The translations under genes and the position numbers were made by a program. From Natrinema salsiterrestre (GTDB taxonomy: Archaea > Halobacteriota > Halobacteria > Halobacteriales > Natrialbaceae): DNA of 64,000 nt. Below the pieces are notes generated by a model that saw only the letters and a program-made list of their open reading frames with translations, was not told the origin of the DNA and searched no databases. The stretch lies in contig NZ_JAMQOT010000011.1 in NCBI RefSeq assembly GCF_029502005.1, positions 49,434-113,433 of the forward strand, given 5' to 3'. Shown in pieces: positions 10,101-18,293 of the stretch. Every line of letters starts with the position of its first letter. Position 1 is the stretch's first letter.

Positions 10101-12610
10101 CGTTGATGACGACAGAGCCTGTGTTGTTTGGGGCCTCCCACGGAAATTACTTCGTCAATCCAAAAGCAACGACAATCGATCTCCGACTCGACGACGATTG
10201 GTACCGGTGTGAAGGATGTCGCCGGTTCTCGGTAGTGTCTCTCAATGATTCGTGTCCCTACGATGGGTGTCGCGGAACTCTGAGTCCGGTTAGTGACGAT
10301 GACATCCATCTCCAGGCACGGAAGAACTTCCTTCGGAACCCGCCACGCGAAGTGCTCCATGGCGAACGGGACCCGCTCACGCTGCGTTCAGAAGAGCACT
10401 CCGCACAACTGAGTGCAAAGGACAACTCCGAGGCATTCGCACGCTCCGAAGAGTACGAACTGCTCTTCCAGGACATCCTTGTCGGGGACTCCGAGGCCGA
10501 TCAGCCAATCGACGTGTTAAGCTGTACGACTACTATGGAAGTCGGGATTGACATCGGGAGTCTCACCGGCGTGGCCATGCGGACGGTCCCGCCAGGACCA
10601 GAGAATTATGAGCAACGTGCTGGTCGGGCAGGACGTCGCGGAGCTGGGCTCTCGACGATCGTCACCTTCGCGGACAACTCCCCTCACGAGTCACACTACT
10701 TCGAGAATCCTGAGGAGATGATAACGAGCGAGGGGAACGCACCGGTCATCTACGCCGGCAACGAAAAGATCGCCCGGCGGCACATCAACGCCTCGCTGCT
10801 TGCTCGGTTCTTCGATCCATCGGCCGTCGAGACGGAAGCTGCCGTATTCCGCTCGCTCAAAGGTACAGCCGAGTTCTTTGAAGGAGAAGGGGACCAAACC
10901 CTCGCCGCGTTCGAAGACTGGCTGGACGAAGAGATCTTCGCCGATTCATCGTCGACGCTCGAGCAATTGGGGGCCCTCCTTCCGGATGCACTAGGAGAGG
11001 GACGTCCATCCGACTGGGAGGTCGCATTAGTCCGCGACGCCGCTACAGAGTTCCTAAGCGAACTCCAGGAGCTACAAGCCAAGACAGAATGGGAAGAGCA
11101 ATCCACGGAAGACGACGATTTACTTTCCGTCCTTCTCGATGCAGCCCTCCTTCCGACGTTCTCGTTCCCGACTGATGTGGCCGACTTCGTCGTGCGCGAA
11201 AATGAGCCCGGGTCGTCACAGCCGAAGAACAAGTACCAGATGTCTCGGGATCTGAAACAGGCTCTCTCAACGTACGTACCAGGCCGAGAGATCGTCGTTG
11301 ACAAGAAGACCTACGAGTCCTACGGTGTCTATGTCAAATTCCCAGACAACCCGAAGAACCGAGTAGCTGGCGAAGACTGGGGAGACCTCGATTGGTTGAA
11401 CTGGTGTGACGTCTGCAAGACGGTCTTTGACGAGCATAATGAGAGTCTGGCAGCCAGGGATATGGAATGTCCAGTCTGTGAGGGAGCGACCGTCAGTTCC
11501 CTTCAAATGTACACCCCGGAGGCATTTGCACCGAAAGTCGATGAGACAGGTGCAGCTGAGAAAGGATCGGACTACAACGAGAACCGCGCCTACGCGACAC
11601 AGCCTAAATACCCGCTGACGTCGACTTCTCACGAGAGTGAGAACGCTAGCGAGATGGCAGAGGAGAAATCCATTGGCCATTCGATAGTGGGGAAGATGAA
11701 TGACGAACAGCTTCTTGTCGCTAACTTTGGGGCTGATGAGGATGGATTCGAGGTCTGCACCGATTGTGGGGCCGTTAGCCGCGAAGGTCCGCTCTCGAAC
11801 CCACACGCCCGTCCATACCCCAAGGATCTCCGATTTGTTGGGGAATATGACTGGGATGATCAGTGTACCGGCTCAACAGTCACGACGAGTTTCAGCCACC
11901 GCTTCCCCAGTGATTTGACCGTCCTCCAAATCCCGTTAGGTGATGAGATGGAGTTTGTTCCATCCGAAGCATGGTTCGAGACACCAGGACAGTCGTTAGC
12001 TGAAGCATTAGTCATGGGTGCATCTCGTGCGCTAGGTATCGAAGATGACGAACTCGAAGGTGGATTCCGTACTCGTTCGGCAGAGCACGCCGACATCGAC
12101 GCACGGGGCGTTATCGAGGTCTTCCTCTTCGACACAACCGCTGGCGGTGCTGGCTTCTCATCGCGCGTCTGGGAGGAATTCGACGCCGTGTGTGCAGAAG
12201 CCCGTTCAATCCTCGAGAGTTGCTCATGCGATACGGCGTGTCACAACTGTCTGCGCCGGTATCAGAACCGCCATCTCCACGACTCGTTGAATCGCCACGA
12301 AGGCCTGGCCTTGCTCGATTACGCACAGACGGGGACTCCACCAACGCTTCGTCCTGATAAGACACAGAGCCTGATAAAGCAGCTCGAACGTGCCTTGGAG
12401 TTGAAGGAAGAAGATGTTGCACTCAGGGCGATTGACGACGATAAATGGGAAATCGAGATTGACGGGACGACGATGACATTTGGTATTCGTTCGAGTCTGC
12501 GGCGTTCACGTGCCCCGACGTCGACGACGTACGACGAGGACTACTCAGACTACGAGCTGTCCCAACGGTTGCCAGAGGTGGCTCACTCAATCGTCGATCA
12601 ACTCCAATAG
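7184..12610 (+). CDS. DruE-like giant superfamily 2 helicase with DUF1998 (COG1205)
   Basis: The 1808-residue protein has a Q-like motif then Walker A STGTGSGKTE near residue 110, a Walker B LDEAHLYRGAQGAE near 325, motif III LTSATMG near 362, and helicase-C motifs TTMEVGIDIGS and QRAGRAGRRG near 1120-1150. Several CxxC zinc clusters interrupt it (CVNPEC, CESCG, CPACG, CEGCRR, CDVC, CPVC). Near the C-terminus CSCDTACHNCLRRY is the cysteine cluster of DUF1998. This architecture and size fit DruE of Druantia, and also the DrmA/DrmB pair of DISARM as a fusion. The DUF4338 gene nearby favours Druantia. It probably translocates on or unwinds invading DNA using ATP. Confidence 0.85.
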   Translation: MKSIKEVSEELENDLQQYIESRYHLHHPRLLKERRALMDEGETATEPWVEATPTYVSGDSLRELGLPSEVVDLLKDLESDDLDIFDPPYKHQADALQSFFNDEDDLIVSTGTGSGKTEIFLYSILGQLAQEAARGETADKRGIRTLVLYPMNALVADQLSRMRLLFGDENGADTLEDYMGRRVQFGMYTSRTPYHGEYDTSKNDNLVRPVIKRYVELEEEQPDLYKQLAEKGRIPAKNLEGFLNNNNRPKETNFRTQPGDTELFTRQEMHTRDGSNPHGGTPDLLITNYSMLEYMLLRPIEQPLFEDTREWLAEDEENELNIVLDEAHLYRGAQGAEVALLLSRLLQKLGISRERVRFILTSATMGENVEEAAPEFAAQLTTGDPDDFSVITGEQVEYEGGEPSEKRTAQLLERVGYQLDDPSKIRNVASERGWDPLESDDVESVRSYLADQLVDDPLFRLAHEYLREEPLRLSALAEELFEDIDQELAREATGNLLYLCTEARQGEDQALLPTRLHMFLKGLPAQYACVNPECSGRRVTEGENLLGRIYSNPHTTCESCGSRVFELISHRTCGAAYLRAYRRSDDDRGPTFLWSDPESSEDLDELHLLVEEPRDDPNPDHEHGRSLAETTTSRNLSIASGHLVDDRHVDDEGPTTHIEVQVPTEEPPDEGGAWSWTQCPACGIKERRRPNGDTKVEDLVTKGEEPFAHSVRSMFGIQPTDPLKEEFPNEGRKVLCFSDGRQKAARLARDLQSNVESDSFREVLTDIIGSAEDEITMGRLFAEFAVYCAKNNIVFFDDSDQYTNQSGVVYKGSRSHFEDIRGNLSDIVDEYYLESIDDIPEVPAARNALSERPRQYEELLLRSLGDEQYSITGALVGYIAPSEEVFEKIDEAVPEIETDQLKSILIEALRHACEERAFDSSIEARRRSNSYPYQNWIDPDDTGLPHSEIIPEYIVESLDDEVPEEAWNSLRRALMTTEPVLFGASHGNYFVNPKATTIDLRLDDDWYRCEGCRRFSVVSLNDSCPYDGCRGTLSPVSDDDIHLQARKNFLRNPPREVLHGERDPLTLRSEEHSAQLSAKDNSEAFARSEEYELLFQDILVGDSEADQPIDVLSCTTTMEVGIDIGSLTGVAMRTVPPGPENYEQRAGRAGRRGAGLSTIVTFADNSPHESHYFENPEEMITSEGNAPVIYAGNEKIARRHINASLLARFFDPSAVETEAAVFRSLKGTAEFFEGEGDQTLAAFEDWLDEEIFADSSSTLEQLGALLPDALGEGRPSDWEVALVRDAATEFLSELQELQAKTEWEEQSTEDDDLLSVLLDAALLPTFSFPTDVADFVVRENEPGSSQPKNKYQMSRDLKQALSTYVPGREIVVDKKTYESYGVYVKFPDNPKNRVAGEDWGDLDWLNWCDVCKTVFDEHNESLAARDMECPVCEGATVSSLQMYTPEAFAPKVDETGAAEKGSDYNENRAYATQPKYPLTSTSHESENASEMAEEKSIGHSIVGKMNDEQLLVANFGADEDGFEVCTDCGAVSREGPLSNPHARPYPKDLRFVGEYDWDDQCTGSTVTTSFSHRFPSDLTVLQIPLGDEMEFVPSEAWFETPGQSLAEALVMGASRALGIEDDELEGGFRTRSAEHADIDARGVIEVFLFDTTAGGAGFSSRVWEEFDAVCAEARSILESCSCDTACHNCLRRYQNRHLHDSLNRHEGLALLDYAQTGTPPTLRPDKTQSLIKQLERALELKEEDVALRAIDDDKWEIEIDGTTMTFGIRSSLRRSRAPTSTTYDEDYSDYELSQRLPEVAHSIVDQLQ

Positions 12611-12614
12611 CGGA

Positions 12615-13478
12615 ATGGATGGGTCAGAACAGTTTGCACACGTAAACTGGTCGGCGTCGGCAGCACAGCTGTTCGAAGAGTGCCCCCGGCGGTTCTTTTA
12701 TCGATACCAACAGATCGAGTCTACCGAGGACTATAGTGAGTATACACCGTCGCCAGGGGCCTATCTGGGAACTATCGTACACGAATCTCTCGCGGGGCAG
12801 GTTGCACGATGGGCTCGGGGTGAGAACATCCATCTTCAGACTGCAACTGAATATGCGAAAGACGAACTTGAGAGGTATGTCGAAGCGAATTCTGAGACGA
12901 TTGCTGATCGGATTGACATTACGGATGGGGAATCCTTCGATAGTGATTCCTTCACGCGGTCATTAGTTCGTACAGCCCGTAATCACATCAGGCAGTTCTT
13001 CCGGGTGATTTGGCCCCACCTTGAGGACCACCAGTATATCGCCCACGAAACGCGCCAAACGTTCGAAGTCTCCGAAGAACCCGTCACCGTCCAGCCAGAT
13101 CTCTGTACGCGAAACCCAGAGGGAGACTTTGTCGTTACTGACTGGAAGACAGGCGCGTATGACCGGTTTAGTAACCCTACAATACAGATGCAAGCATATG
13201 CACTCTATGCTCACGAAGCGTATGAACCCGAACTCAGTCGGATTCGGGTCCAATTAGCCCATACTGGAAGTGGGGAGTTCGACCGAATGGTGCCGACCAC
13301 GGAAGACATGAGACAGATCCGAGAACGGATTACGAATGATAGGGCCTTCTGGACGAGTATGGGGGACATCGAATCTTACAAGACAAATCCAACAGTCCAG
13401 AAATGTAGCCAATGTTCGTACCTTCACCGGTGTACAGACGGACAAACCGTCACGGGTGAAGAGCCAGAACCAAACTAA
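12615..13478 (+). CDS. Cas4/RecB-like PD-(D/E)XK nuclease with Fe-S cysteines
   Basis: ATG 12615, four bases after the helicase stop, gives 287 residues. The N-terminus WSASAAQLFEECPRRFFYRY is typical of PDDEXK_1 (AddB/Cas4) nucleases. VTVQPDLCTRN and VVTDWKTG supply the catalytic D...DxK, followed by the QMQAYALYAHE helix. The C-terminal CSQCSYLHRC with the early Cys makes a four-cysteine set for a 4Fe-4S cluster. It is the last gene of the operon and would supply DNA cleavage to the helicase. Canonical Druantia has no such dedicated nuclease, as far as I recall. Confidence 0.8.
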   Translation: MDGSEQFAHVNWSASAAQLFEECPRRFFYRYQQIESTEDYSEYTPSPGAYLGTIVHESLAGQVARWARGENIHLQTATEYAKDELERYVEANSETIADRIDITDGESFDSDSFTRSLVRTARNHIRQFFRVIWPHLEDHQYIAHETRQTFEVSEEPVTVQPDLCTRNPEGDFVVTDWKTGAYDRFSNPTIQMQAYALYAHEAYEPELSRIRVQLAHTGSGEFDRMVPTTEDMRQIRERITNDRAFWTSMGDIESYKTNPTVQKCSQCSYLHRCTDGQTVTGEEPEPN

Positions 13479-13550
13479 GTAGTAAAGTGCGAATTAGGTC
13501 GTCTTATACCTCATCTACTGCATACAAAGCAAATCGGATTATATCACAAT

Positions 13551-14051
13551 TCAATCACGCAATCGATAAATCCACTTGCGACGAACAAAATCATCAACTG
13601 AGGACCGGCCTTCGCGCGACTGCCAACTATCTCCTTGAGCTTTCTCTTCCCGAACTAGTTTGAAACCTGCCGCAGAATAAATCGTCCCCTTGTTACCTGC
13701 TACTCCAGCGTGAGCAGAAATCCGTTGATAGCCCTCTAAGAACGCCCACTTTCGGGCGCGAGCGATTAGCCAAGAACCAGTGTTTGATGGCCTTTCGGGT
13801 CGCGATCCGTACCGTGTAATTGAGATTTCTTTGTCTTCGTCGACCATTCGGGCTACTGGACGACCGAGAACACAGACTGCAATTAGATTAGATTTATGAC
13901 GAGCTCCGAACGCAGCCTTCCATCCAGGGATACCTCCCAATTTGTGGTCTACCATATCCGACTCGAGGAAATCGTTGATCTCGTTTCGGCTTCGCTCCCG
14001 GGTTAGTTTGAGATCCGATACAGAGTCTGGTACTGATATTGGACCTTTCAT
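13551..14051 (-). CDS. Mom-like GNAT-fold protein (DNA-modification or anti-restriction type)
   Basis: The 166-residue protein contains GRPVARMVDEDKEISITRYG, then NTGSWLIARARKWAFLEGY and GTIYSAAGFKLV. This is the pattern of the phage Mu Mom/XF1762 relatives, which have an acetyltransferase-like fold. Mu Mom modifies adenine in DNA to evade restriction. It faces the defence operon tail to tail, 72 bp away, and has its own upstream T-tract/stem-loop. It could protect this replicon, or be a virus remnant. Residues essential in Mom cannot be aligned by eye, so activity is uncertain. Confidence 0.6.
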   Translation of the reverse strand: MKGPISVPDSVSDLKLTRERSRNEINDFLESDMVDHKLGGIPGWKAAFGARHKSNLIAVCVLGRPVARMVDEDKEISITRYGSRPERPSNTGSWLIARARKWAFLEGYQRISAHAGVAGNKGTIYSAAGFKLVREEKAQGDSWQSREGRSSVDDFVRRKWIYRLRD

Positions 14052-14070
14052 CGTTTGCCTGAGGCAACTT

Positions 14071-14100
14071 GCGCCTCACCCAATCAGGCGCATGAAAAAC
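14071..14100 (-). repeat. T-tract/stem-loop element, copy a
   Basis: Stem GCGCCT (14071-14076) pairs with AGGCGC (14086-14091), followed on the plus strand by AAAAAC. On the minus strand this reads T-tract, stem-loop, then the Mom-like start 20 bases later. Confidence 0.6.
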
Positions 14101-14378
14101 AGAACGAGATCACCAGAATGGACTCATATTTCTGCGTTAGTACGTTCGAACCAAAGATTATCGAGGAACCTCACAACCCGTAGATCAGACGAGTTGTGAA
14201 CGCTGATTATCTAGGAATGCCTCTTTCCGAGAACATCCCTATGGAGAGACCTGTTAATGAGCCTAAGCGCTCTTAGAAACTATCAAAACAGCGATCAAGC
14301 AGGGATAATGTAGGCCTTTCCGGAAACAACCCGGTCACGCTTTTATGACTAGACGGGAAACAGGTCGGACAGTAACAG
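14101..14378. other. Intergenic region upstream of the short Orc1/Cdc6
   Basis: No gene is seen here. TTTTATGAC around 14341 could be the TATA element for the gene at 14379. A short CAACCCGTAGATCAGACGAGTTG palindrome (about 14175-14197, arms CAAC and GTTG with partial inner pairing) is visible. No origin-box repeats like those at 20.5-23 kb were found. Confidence 0.3.
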
Positions 14379-15407
14379 ATGATCCGCGATGCTCGCGTTC
14401 TCCGCGCCGGGTTCGTCCCTCGAGAAGTTGAGCATCGCGACGCCGAAGTCAACCACCTCTCTAGCGTTCTTGAGCCCATCACGAACGGGGAACCCGCCGA
14501 CACGGCCATCGTCACTGGACCCAGCGGCGCCGGCAAGACCTGCATCTCTCAGTTCGTCACCGAACGACTCCGGGAAGAGGTGCTCGACGTCGAGGCCACC
14601 TACGTCAACTGCTGGCGCAACTACACCCGGTTCCGCACGCTCTACCAGATCCTCGACGACCTCGGCGCGACCATCGACATCCACCGGCAGTCGACGCCCC
14701 ACGACGAACTCGTTGATCGCCTCCAGCAGCATGACGGCCCGCGAACCGTCGTCATCCTTGATGAGGTCGACCAGCTCGAAGACCCCAGCGTCATCTACGA
14801 CCTCCACAGCCTCCCACAGTTCGCGATCATCTGCATCGCGAACAAGGAAGAGGAGCTGTTCAGCCGCGTCGACGACCGCCTCGTGAGCCGGCTGCGCTCC
14901 AGCGAACACGTCCGGATGGACAAGTACCACGACGAGCAGCTGTACGACATCCTCAGTGCGCGGGCGAAGTGGGGGCTCGATGAGGACGTCATCACCGACG
15001 ACCAACTCTACCGCATCGCCGACGCGGCCGCCGGCGACGCCCGCCTCGCAATCGGCATCCTCCGAACGGCCGCCGGCAAGGCCGATCGCGAGAACCACGA
15101 GCGCATCACCGACGACATTCTCCTGGACGCCGCCGAGGATGCTCGGGCCCAGATCAAGCAGAAGAGCCTCGACTCGCTCACGCCGCACCAGCGCGTCGTC
15201 TACGATATCGTTCGCGAGCACGGCCCGGTCGGGCCGAGCGAGATTCACGAGCGCTATTCCGAGGACGTCGATGATCCGCGGACGAAGCGGACTATCCGCA
15301 CGTACCTCTCGAAGATGGAGCAGTACAACCTCCTCGAGGCGGAAGGGACGAGCCGAGACCGAGAGTACTCGCTCGTCGATTCGGCAGCCGCGTCGCCGAT
15401 GCAGTGA
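14379..15407 (+). CDS. Orc1/Cdc6 replication initiator-like ATPase, short form
   Basis: The 342-residue AAA+ protein has Walker A GPSGAGKTC near residue 45, Walker B VVILDEVDQL near 125, sensor-1 ICIANKEE, and the Orc1/Cdc6 sensor-2 region LAIGILRTAAGKAD. A winged helix follows (LDSLTPHQRVVYDIVREHG to the C-terminus). It lacks the long N-terminus of the second Cdc6 at 21.6 kb. Orc1/Cdc6 proteins bind origin boxes and load the MCM helicase. No boxes adjoin this copy, so it may regulate, act at a distant site, or act on the neighbouring origin. Confidence 0.9.
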   Translation: MIRDARVLRAGFVPREVEHRDAEVNHLSSVLEPITNGEPADTAIVTGPSGAGKTCISQFVTERLREEVLDVEATYVNCWRNYTRFRTLYQILDDLGATIDIHRQSTPHDELVDRLQQHDGPRTVVILDEVDQLEDPSVIYDLHSLPQFAIICIANKEEELFSRVDDRLVSRLRSSEHVRMDKYHDEQLYDILSARAKWGLDEDVITDDQLYRIADAAAGDARLAIGILRTAAGKADRENHERITDDILLDAAEDARAQIKQKSLDSLTPHQRVVYDIVREHGPVGPSEIHERYSEDVDDPRTKRTIRTYLSKMEQYNLLEAEGTSRDREYSLVDSAAASPMQ

Positions 15408-15425
15408 CCGTGACCCCGTCAGCTA

Positions 15426-16112
15426 TCAGGAACTGAACTCGCCGAGGCCCGATTGCTCGTGGTCTAGCGGCTCGATGACCGGGGGATCGTCGTTGCCGGG
15501 GTTGTTGACCCGCGTCGAAATCTCGTAGGCGTCCAGATCGTCCTTCGGGTACGGCTGGCACAGTTCCATGCGGGTGTCCGGGTCTGCGGCGAGCCAGTCA
15601 GATTCCGCGTCCTGCGGGAGGACGACCGGCATCCGGTCGTGGATTGAGTTCATCAGGTCGTTCGGCTCCGTCGTGAGAATCGTGACGCACGAGATCGTCT
15701 CGTCGTCGCCCTCCCAGACGTCCCAGAGCCCGGCCATCGCGAATGCGGGGTCGTCCTCCCGGTAAATCCGATAGGGCTGTTTCGACCCGCCGTTCGGCGA
15801 TTTCCATTCGTAGAACCCTGACGAGGGGACGAGGCAGGGACGTGATTCCCACGCCCGCTCGAAGACGCGTTTCTCGTCGGCAGTCTCGGAGCGAGCGTTG
15901 ATGATGCCCTCCTCGGGTTCGTCCGCCCAGAACGGAATCAGCCCCCAGTGGTAGGCATCGATCTCGTCGGAAGCCTCGTTCGTGATGATGTGGAGGTCGT
16001 CACCAGGTGCGATGTTGTATCGGGGTGTGTACCCGCCGTCCGCGACGACCTCGGCATCGAAGCGGGCCTCGAGGTCTGCTTGGTCGATGAAGAGCGAGTT
16101 CCGGCCACACAT
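15426..16112 (-). CDS. SRAP-domain protein (HMCES/YedK family)
   Basis: The start is set at MCGRN because the family needs Cys2, the residue that cross-links to abasic sites after Met removal. Further family motifs are YTPRYNIAPG, YHWGLIPFWA, INARSETA, CLVPSSGFYEWK with the catalytic Glu, and SIHDRMPVVL with the conserved His. The length (228 residues) is usual. SRAP proteins shield abasic sites in single-stranded DNA during replication. It sits inside the replication module, convergent with the short cdc6. Confidence 0.92.
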   Translation of the reverse strand: MCGRNSLFIDQADLEARFDAEVVADGGYTPRYNIAPGDDLHIITNEASDEIDAYHWGLIPFWADEPEEGIINARSETADEKRVFERAWESRPCLVPSSGFYEWKSPNGGSKQPYRIYREDDPAFAMAGLWDVWEGDDETISCVTILTTEPNDLMNSIHDRMPVVLPQDAESDWLAADPDTRMELCQPYPKDDLDAYEISTRVNNPGNDDPPVIEPLDHEQSGLGEFSS

Positions 16113-16177
16113 ACATCCGGGTCCGGCCGGGAGAGTCTTCAACGTATCTGGAAATGTGAACGGCTCTGAATCGTCGA

Positions 16178-16768
16178 TTAGAGCTCGGTCGGCGGCAGAA
16201 GCTCACAGAGAACAGCTGCTTGTTCAAGAAGTGCGTCGAAGAGTCGTTCAGTCGGTCGATATAGCGCGTGGTGTTCATCAACAGAGTATGGGGTTTTCTC
16301 ATCATCTGTGTGTGAGAGAAATCCGCACTCAAGAAGCGGAGCAAGGGTAGTATCCAGCGCAGTTCCGGAACGGCCGGATTCGGCTTCAAGAGTGTGTCGA
16401 GGGAACTCAGAAAGGAACCGCGTACAGCAACTCAGGACGTGAGCACGTCGATCAGCGAATAGTTCGTTGAGCGCAGTACGATGGGTGCGTGTCCAATACT
16501 CATCGAGTTTGACGTATGTGCGAACGATCGGGGATAGCTCGTTCAAGGAACCAGTAGCATGGACGATGCCAAGGTCGTTGAGCGCATGTTGGTCTTTGGT
16601 GTCCAAAGACTCGCCGAGGGGATGGAGAACAGTTTGAAGCGCCTCGTGGTACCGCGAAGTGAGGAATTCCCCGGCAACAACGTGGGCGTTCACGATATTT
16701 CGAGTTGGGTGCATTGATTCGTGGTGGTCGGGGTTTCGGTGGTCGACGTGGGTTCGTGGATAGCTCAT
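16178..16768 (-). CDS. Hypothetical helical protein near the replication module
   Basis: 196 residues, His-rich at the start (YPRTHVDHRNPDHHE). The body is mainly helical, with LAPLLECGFLSHTDDEKTPYSVDEHHALYRPT resembling the wing and readout end of a winged-helix protein. An in-frame ATG at 16714 (MHPTRN) is an alternative start. Inverted repeat copy 1 lies 75 bp upstream. I do not recognise the family; DNA binding is only a possibility. Confidence 0.55.
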   Translation of the reverse strand: MSYPRTHVDHRNPDHHESMHPTRNIVNAHVVAGEFLTSRYHEALQTVLHPLGESLDTKDQHALNDLGIVHATGSLNELSPIVRTYVKLDEYWTRTHRTALNELFADRRAHVLSCCTRFLSEFPRHTLEAESGRSGTALDTTLAPLLECGFLSHTDDEKTPYSVDEHHALYRPTERLFDALLEQAAVLCELLPPTEL

Positions 16769-16842
16769 AGAGCACCTCTTCCAACGTGGCGTTGAGCATT
16801 AACATTCCGAGCAGTCAGGCTCGAGACTGCAGCTGGGTAGGT

Positions 16843-16884
16843 TTAACCAACACACCGCCGTCAATACGGCCGGGTGTTGGTTAA
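16843..16884. repeat. Long-spaced inverted repeat, copy 1
   Basis: TTAACCAACAC (16843-16853) and GTGTTGGTTAA (16874-16884) form perfect 11-bp arms around a 20-bp spacer. It lies upstream of the minus-strand gene starting at 16768 and between two divergent genes. Confidence 0.9.
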
Positions 16885-17040
16885 CACGAAGTACGCTCGA
16901 TTCAGGAACTATTCTCGGAAATAGGATCCAAACGGAGACAACTCGGGACTGTACCGGGATTAGAGGGGATCACATCGAGTTTCCTGAAACGCGGAAGCGA
17001 CACGCCGCGGCTTATCGGGAACGTAGACAACTAATCTAGT

Positions 17041-17985
17041 ATGGGAGAACACTCAACGTCGAACCGATTGGCGGTGGACCAGCCGACACGGGGCGCTGAC
17101 CGCAATCGGTCCCTTGCTGACCAGGCCGATCCGACTACGGACGAGATGTTGTTGCCGTCACTCGGCGACGGCATCACGCTGCTCGACGTCGAGGGAGGCC
17201 GCGGCGTCCCGATCCTGCAGTCGCTCGTACTCGACCATCTCCTCCTGCAAGACGGGCCCGCCTTCTGGGTCGACGCAAACGGACACGCGACGACGACGAC
17301 ACTCGCCCAAATCGCGCCCAGTCAACGGTTGCTCAATCGAATCCACGTCGCCCGCGGATTCACCGCCTACCAGCACTACGGCGCCGTCTGTGATTTCCCG
17401 ACGGCAGTGAACAAGTCGATCCAGATGTCTACCACCGATGCCGGGGCGGCCGGTCGAGGGGCGCCAAGTCGTGACGAGAACACGTCGCCCCACACCCCTG
17501 CCCTCATCGTCGCGCCGGCCGTCGACGCCCAGTACCGCGACGACGATACCCTTGGCGAGACCCACGCAAAAACCCTCCAAGCCCGCACCCTCGCCCGGTT
17601 ATCGACCTACGCCGAGGGGTACGACATCCCGGTTCTCGTTACGCGAAACGAACGAAACGAATTCACCGAGTCAGTCGCGACGGTCGCCGACCACCATCTC
17701 GAGTGCGAGCAAACTCGGATGGGCCCACGGGTCGTCGGCGAGGACTTCGAGACGCTCGTCTATCCCGTCGACGACGGCGCGTACTACCAGACGACGTTCG
17801 CGTACTGGCGGCAGCTGCTCGCGGCACGCGCCACGCAGGTCGGCGTGGAACCGACAACGCCGACGCCGTCGACGCCGACTCCGGAGGGTGTCGGGACAGG
17901 CGTCACAGCTGACGGTGAGACGGTGGCGGCCACTGCGGACCCCTTGCTCGATGCGTGGACCGCGACCGGGACAGGAGGGCGATAG
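17041..17985 (+). CDS. RadA/RecA-like paralogue without Walker A
   Basis: The 314-residue protein starts at ATG 17041. LLDVEGGRGVPILQSLVLDH, then AFWVDANGHATTTTLAQIAP and RIHVARGFTAYQHYG follow the core of RecA/RadA proteins, but GGRGVPILQ stands where the P-loop should be, so no GxxxxGKT is present. The last ~50 residues are low-complexity Thr/Pro. It is 2 bp upstream of the next gene and heads the operon leading to PolB. It probably assists polymerase or repair without ATP hydrolysis of its own; this is inferred. Confidence 0.6.
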   Translation: MGEHSTSNRLAVDQPTRGADRNRSLADQADPTTDEMLLPSLGDGITLLDVEGGRGVPILQSLVLDHLLLQDGPAFWVDANGHATTTTLAQIAPSQRLLNRIHVARGFTAYQHYGAVCDFPTAVNKSIQMSTTDAGAAGRGAPSRDENTSPHTPALIVAPAVDAQYRDDDTLGETHAKTLQARTLARLSTYAEGYDIPVLVTRNERNEFTESVATVADHHLECEQTRMGPRVVGEDFETLVYPVDDGAYYQTTFAYWRQLLAARATQVGVEPTTPTPSTPTPEGVGTGVTADGETVAATADPLLDAWTATGTGGR

Positions 17986-17987
17986 CG

Positions 17988-18293
17988 ATGGGACGCACGA
18001 ACCCGACGTACCGAGATGCACTGCGGGCCATCGAAGAATGCTGGGCAGAGTTCCGCCGGGCACTGCGGCGTCGCGACCAGCCGCGCTTCGACCGGCTGTT
18101 CGAGTACGCCCGCGAGCACGCCGACGCGAGCGGGCTGTTGAACCACCAGAACCCGCTGCTGCCGGCGCTGCTCAGCATCGATCTCGAACAGGAGGCCCGC
18201 CTCGACGACCACGAGGAACGCCTCGAAGAGCTCGAAGCCGCGATCGCAGCACGCGATGATCAAGAGAGTGCCCCACCGGACTCGAACCCGTGA
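17988..18293 (+). CDS. Small coiled-coil protein between the RadA-like gene and polB (DUF8156-like)
   Basis: ATG 17988 (MGRTNPTYRDALRAIEE) gives 101 residues, mostly helix with a heptad-rich C-terminus (LDDHEERLEELEAAIAA). It overlaps the polB start. The arrangement RadA-like, this gene, PolB recurs in haloarchaeal plasmids as I recall, and the family is probably DUF8156. An accessory role in the polymerase complex is a reasonable guess from the overlap but has no motif support. Confidence 0.65.
   Translation: MGRTNPTYRDALRAIEECWAEFRRALRRRDQPRFDRLFEYAREHADASGLLNHQNPLLPALLSIDLEQEARLDDHEERLEELEAAIAARDDQESAPPDSNP

Noticed and set aside
7184..12610. Calling the locus DISARM
   Set aside because: The helicase alone would fit a DrmA/DrmB fusion, but no DISARM methyltransferase, PLD nuclease or separate DrmB is seen, while a DUF4338-like gene is present.
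14349..15248. 299-residue minus-strand open frame
   Set aside because: Shadow of the short Orc1/Cdc6 gene, whose Walker motifs are clear.
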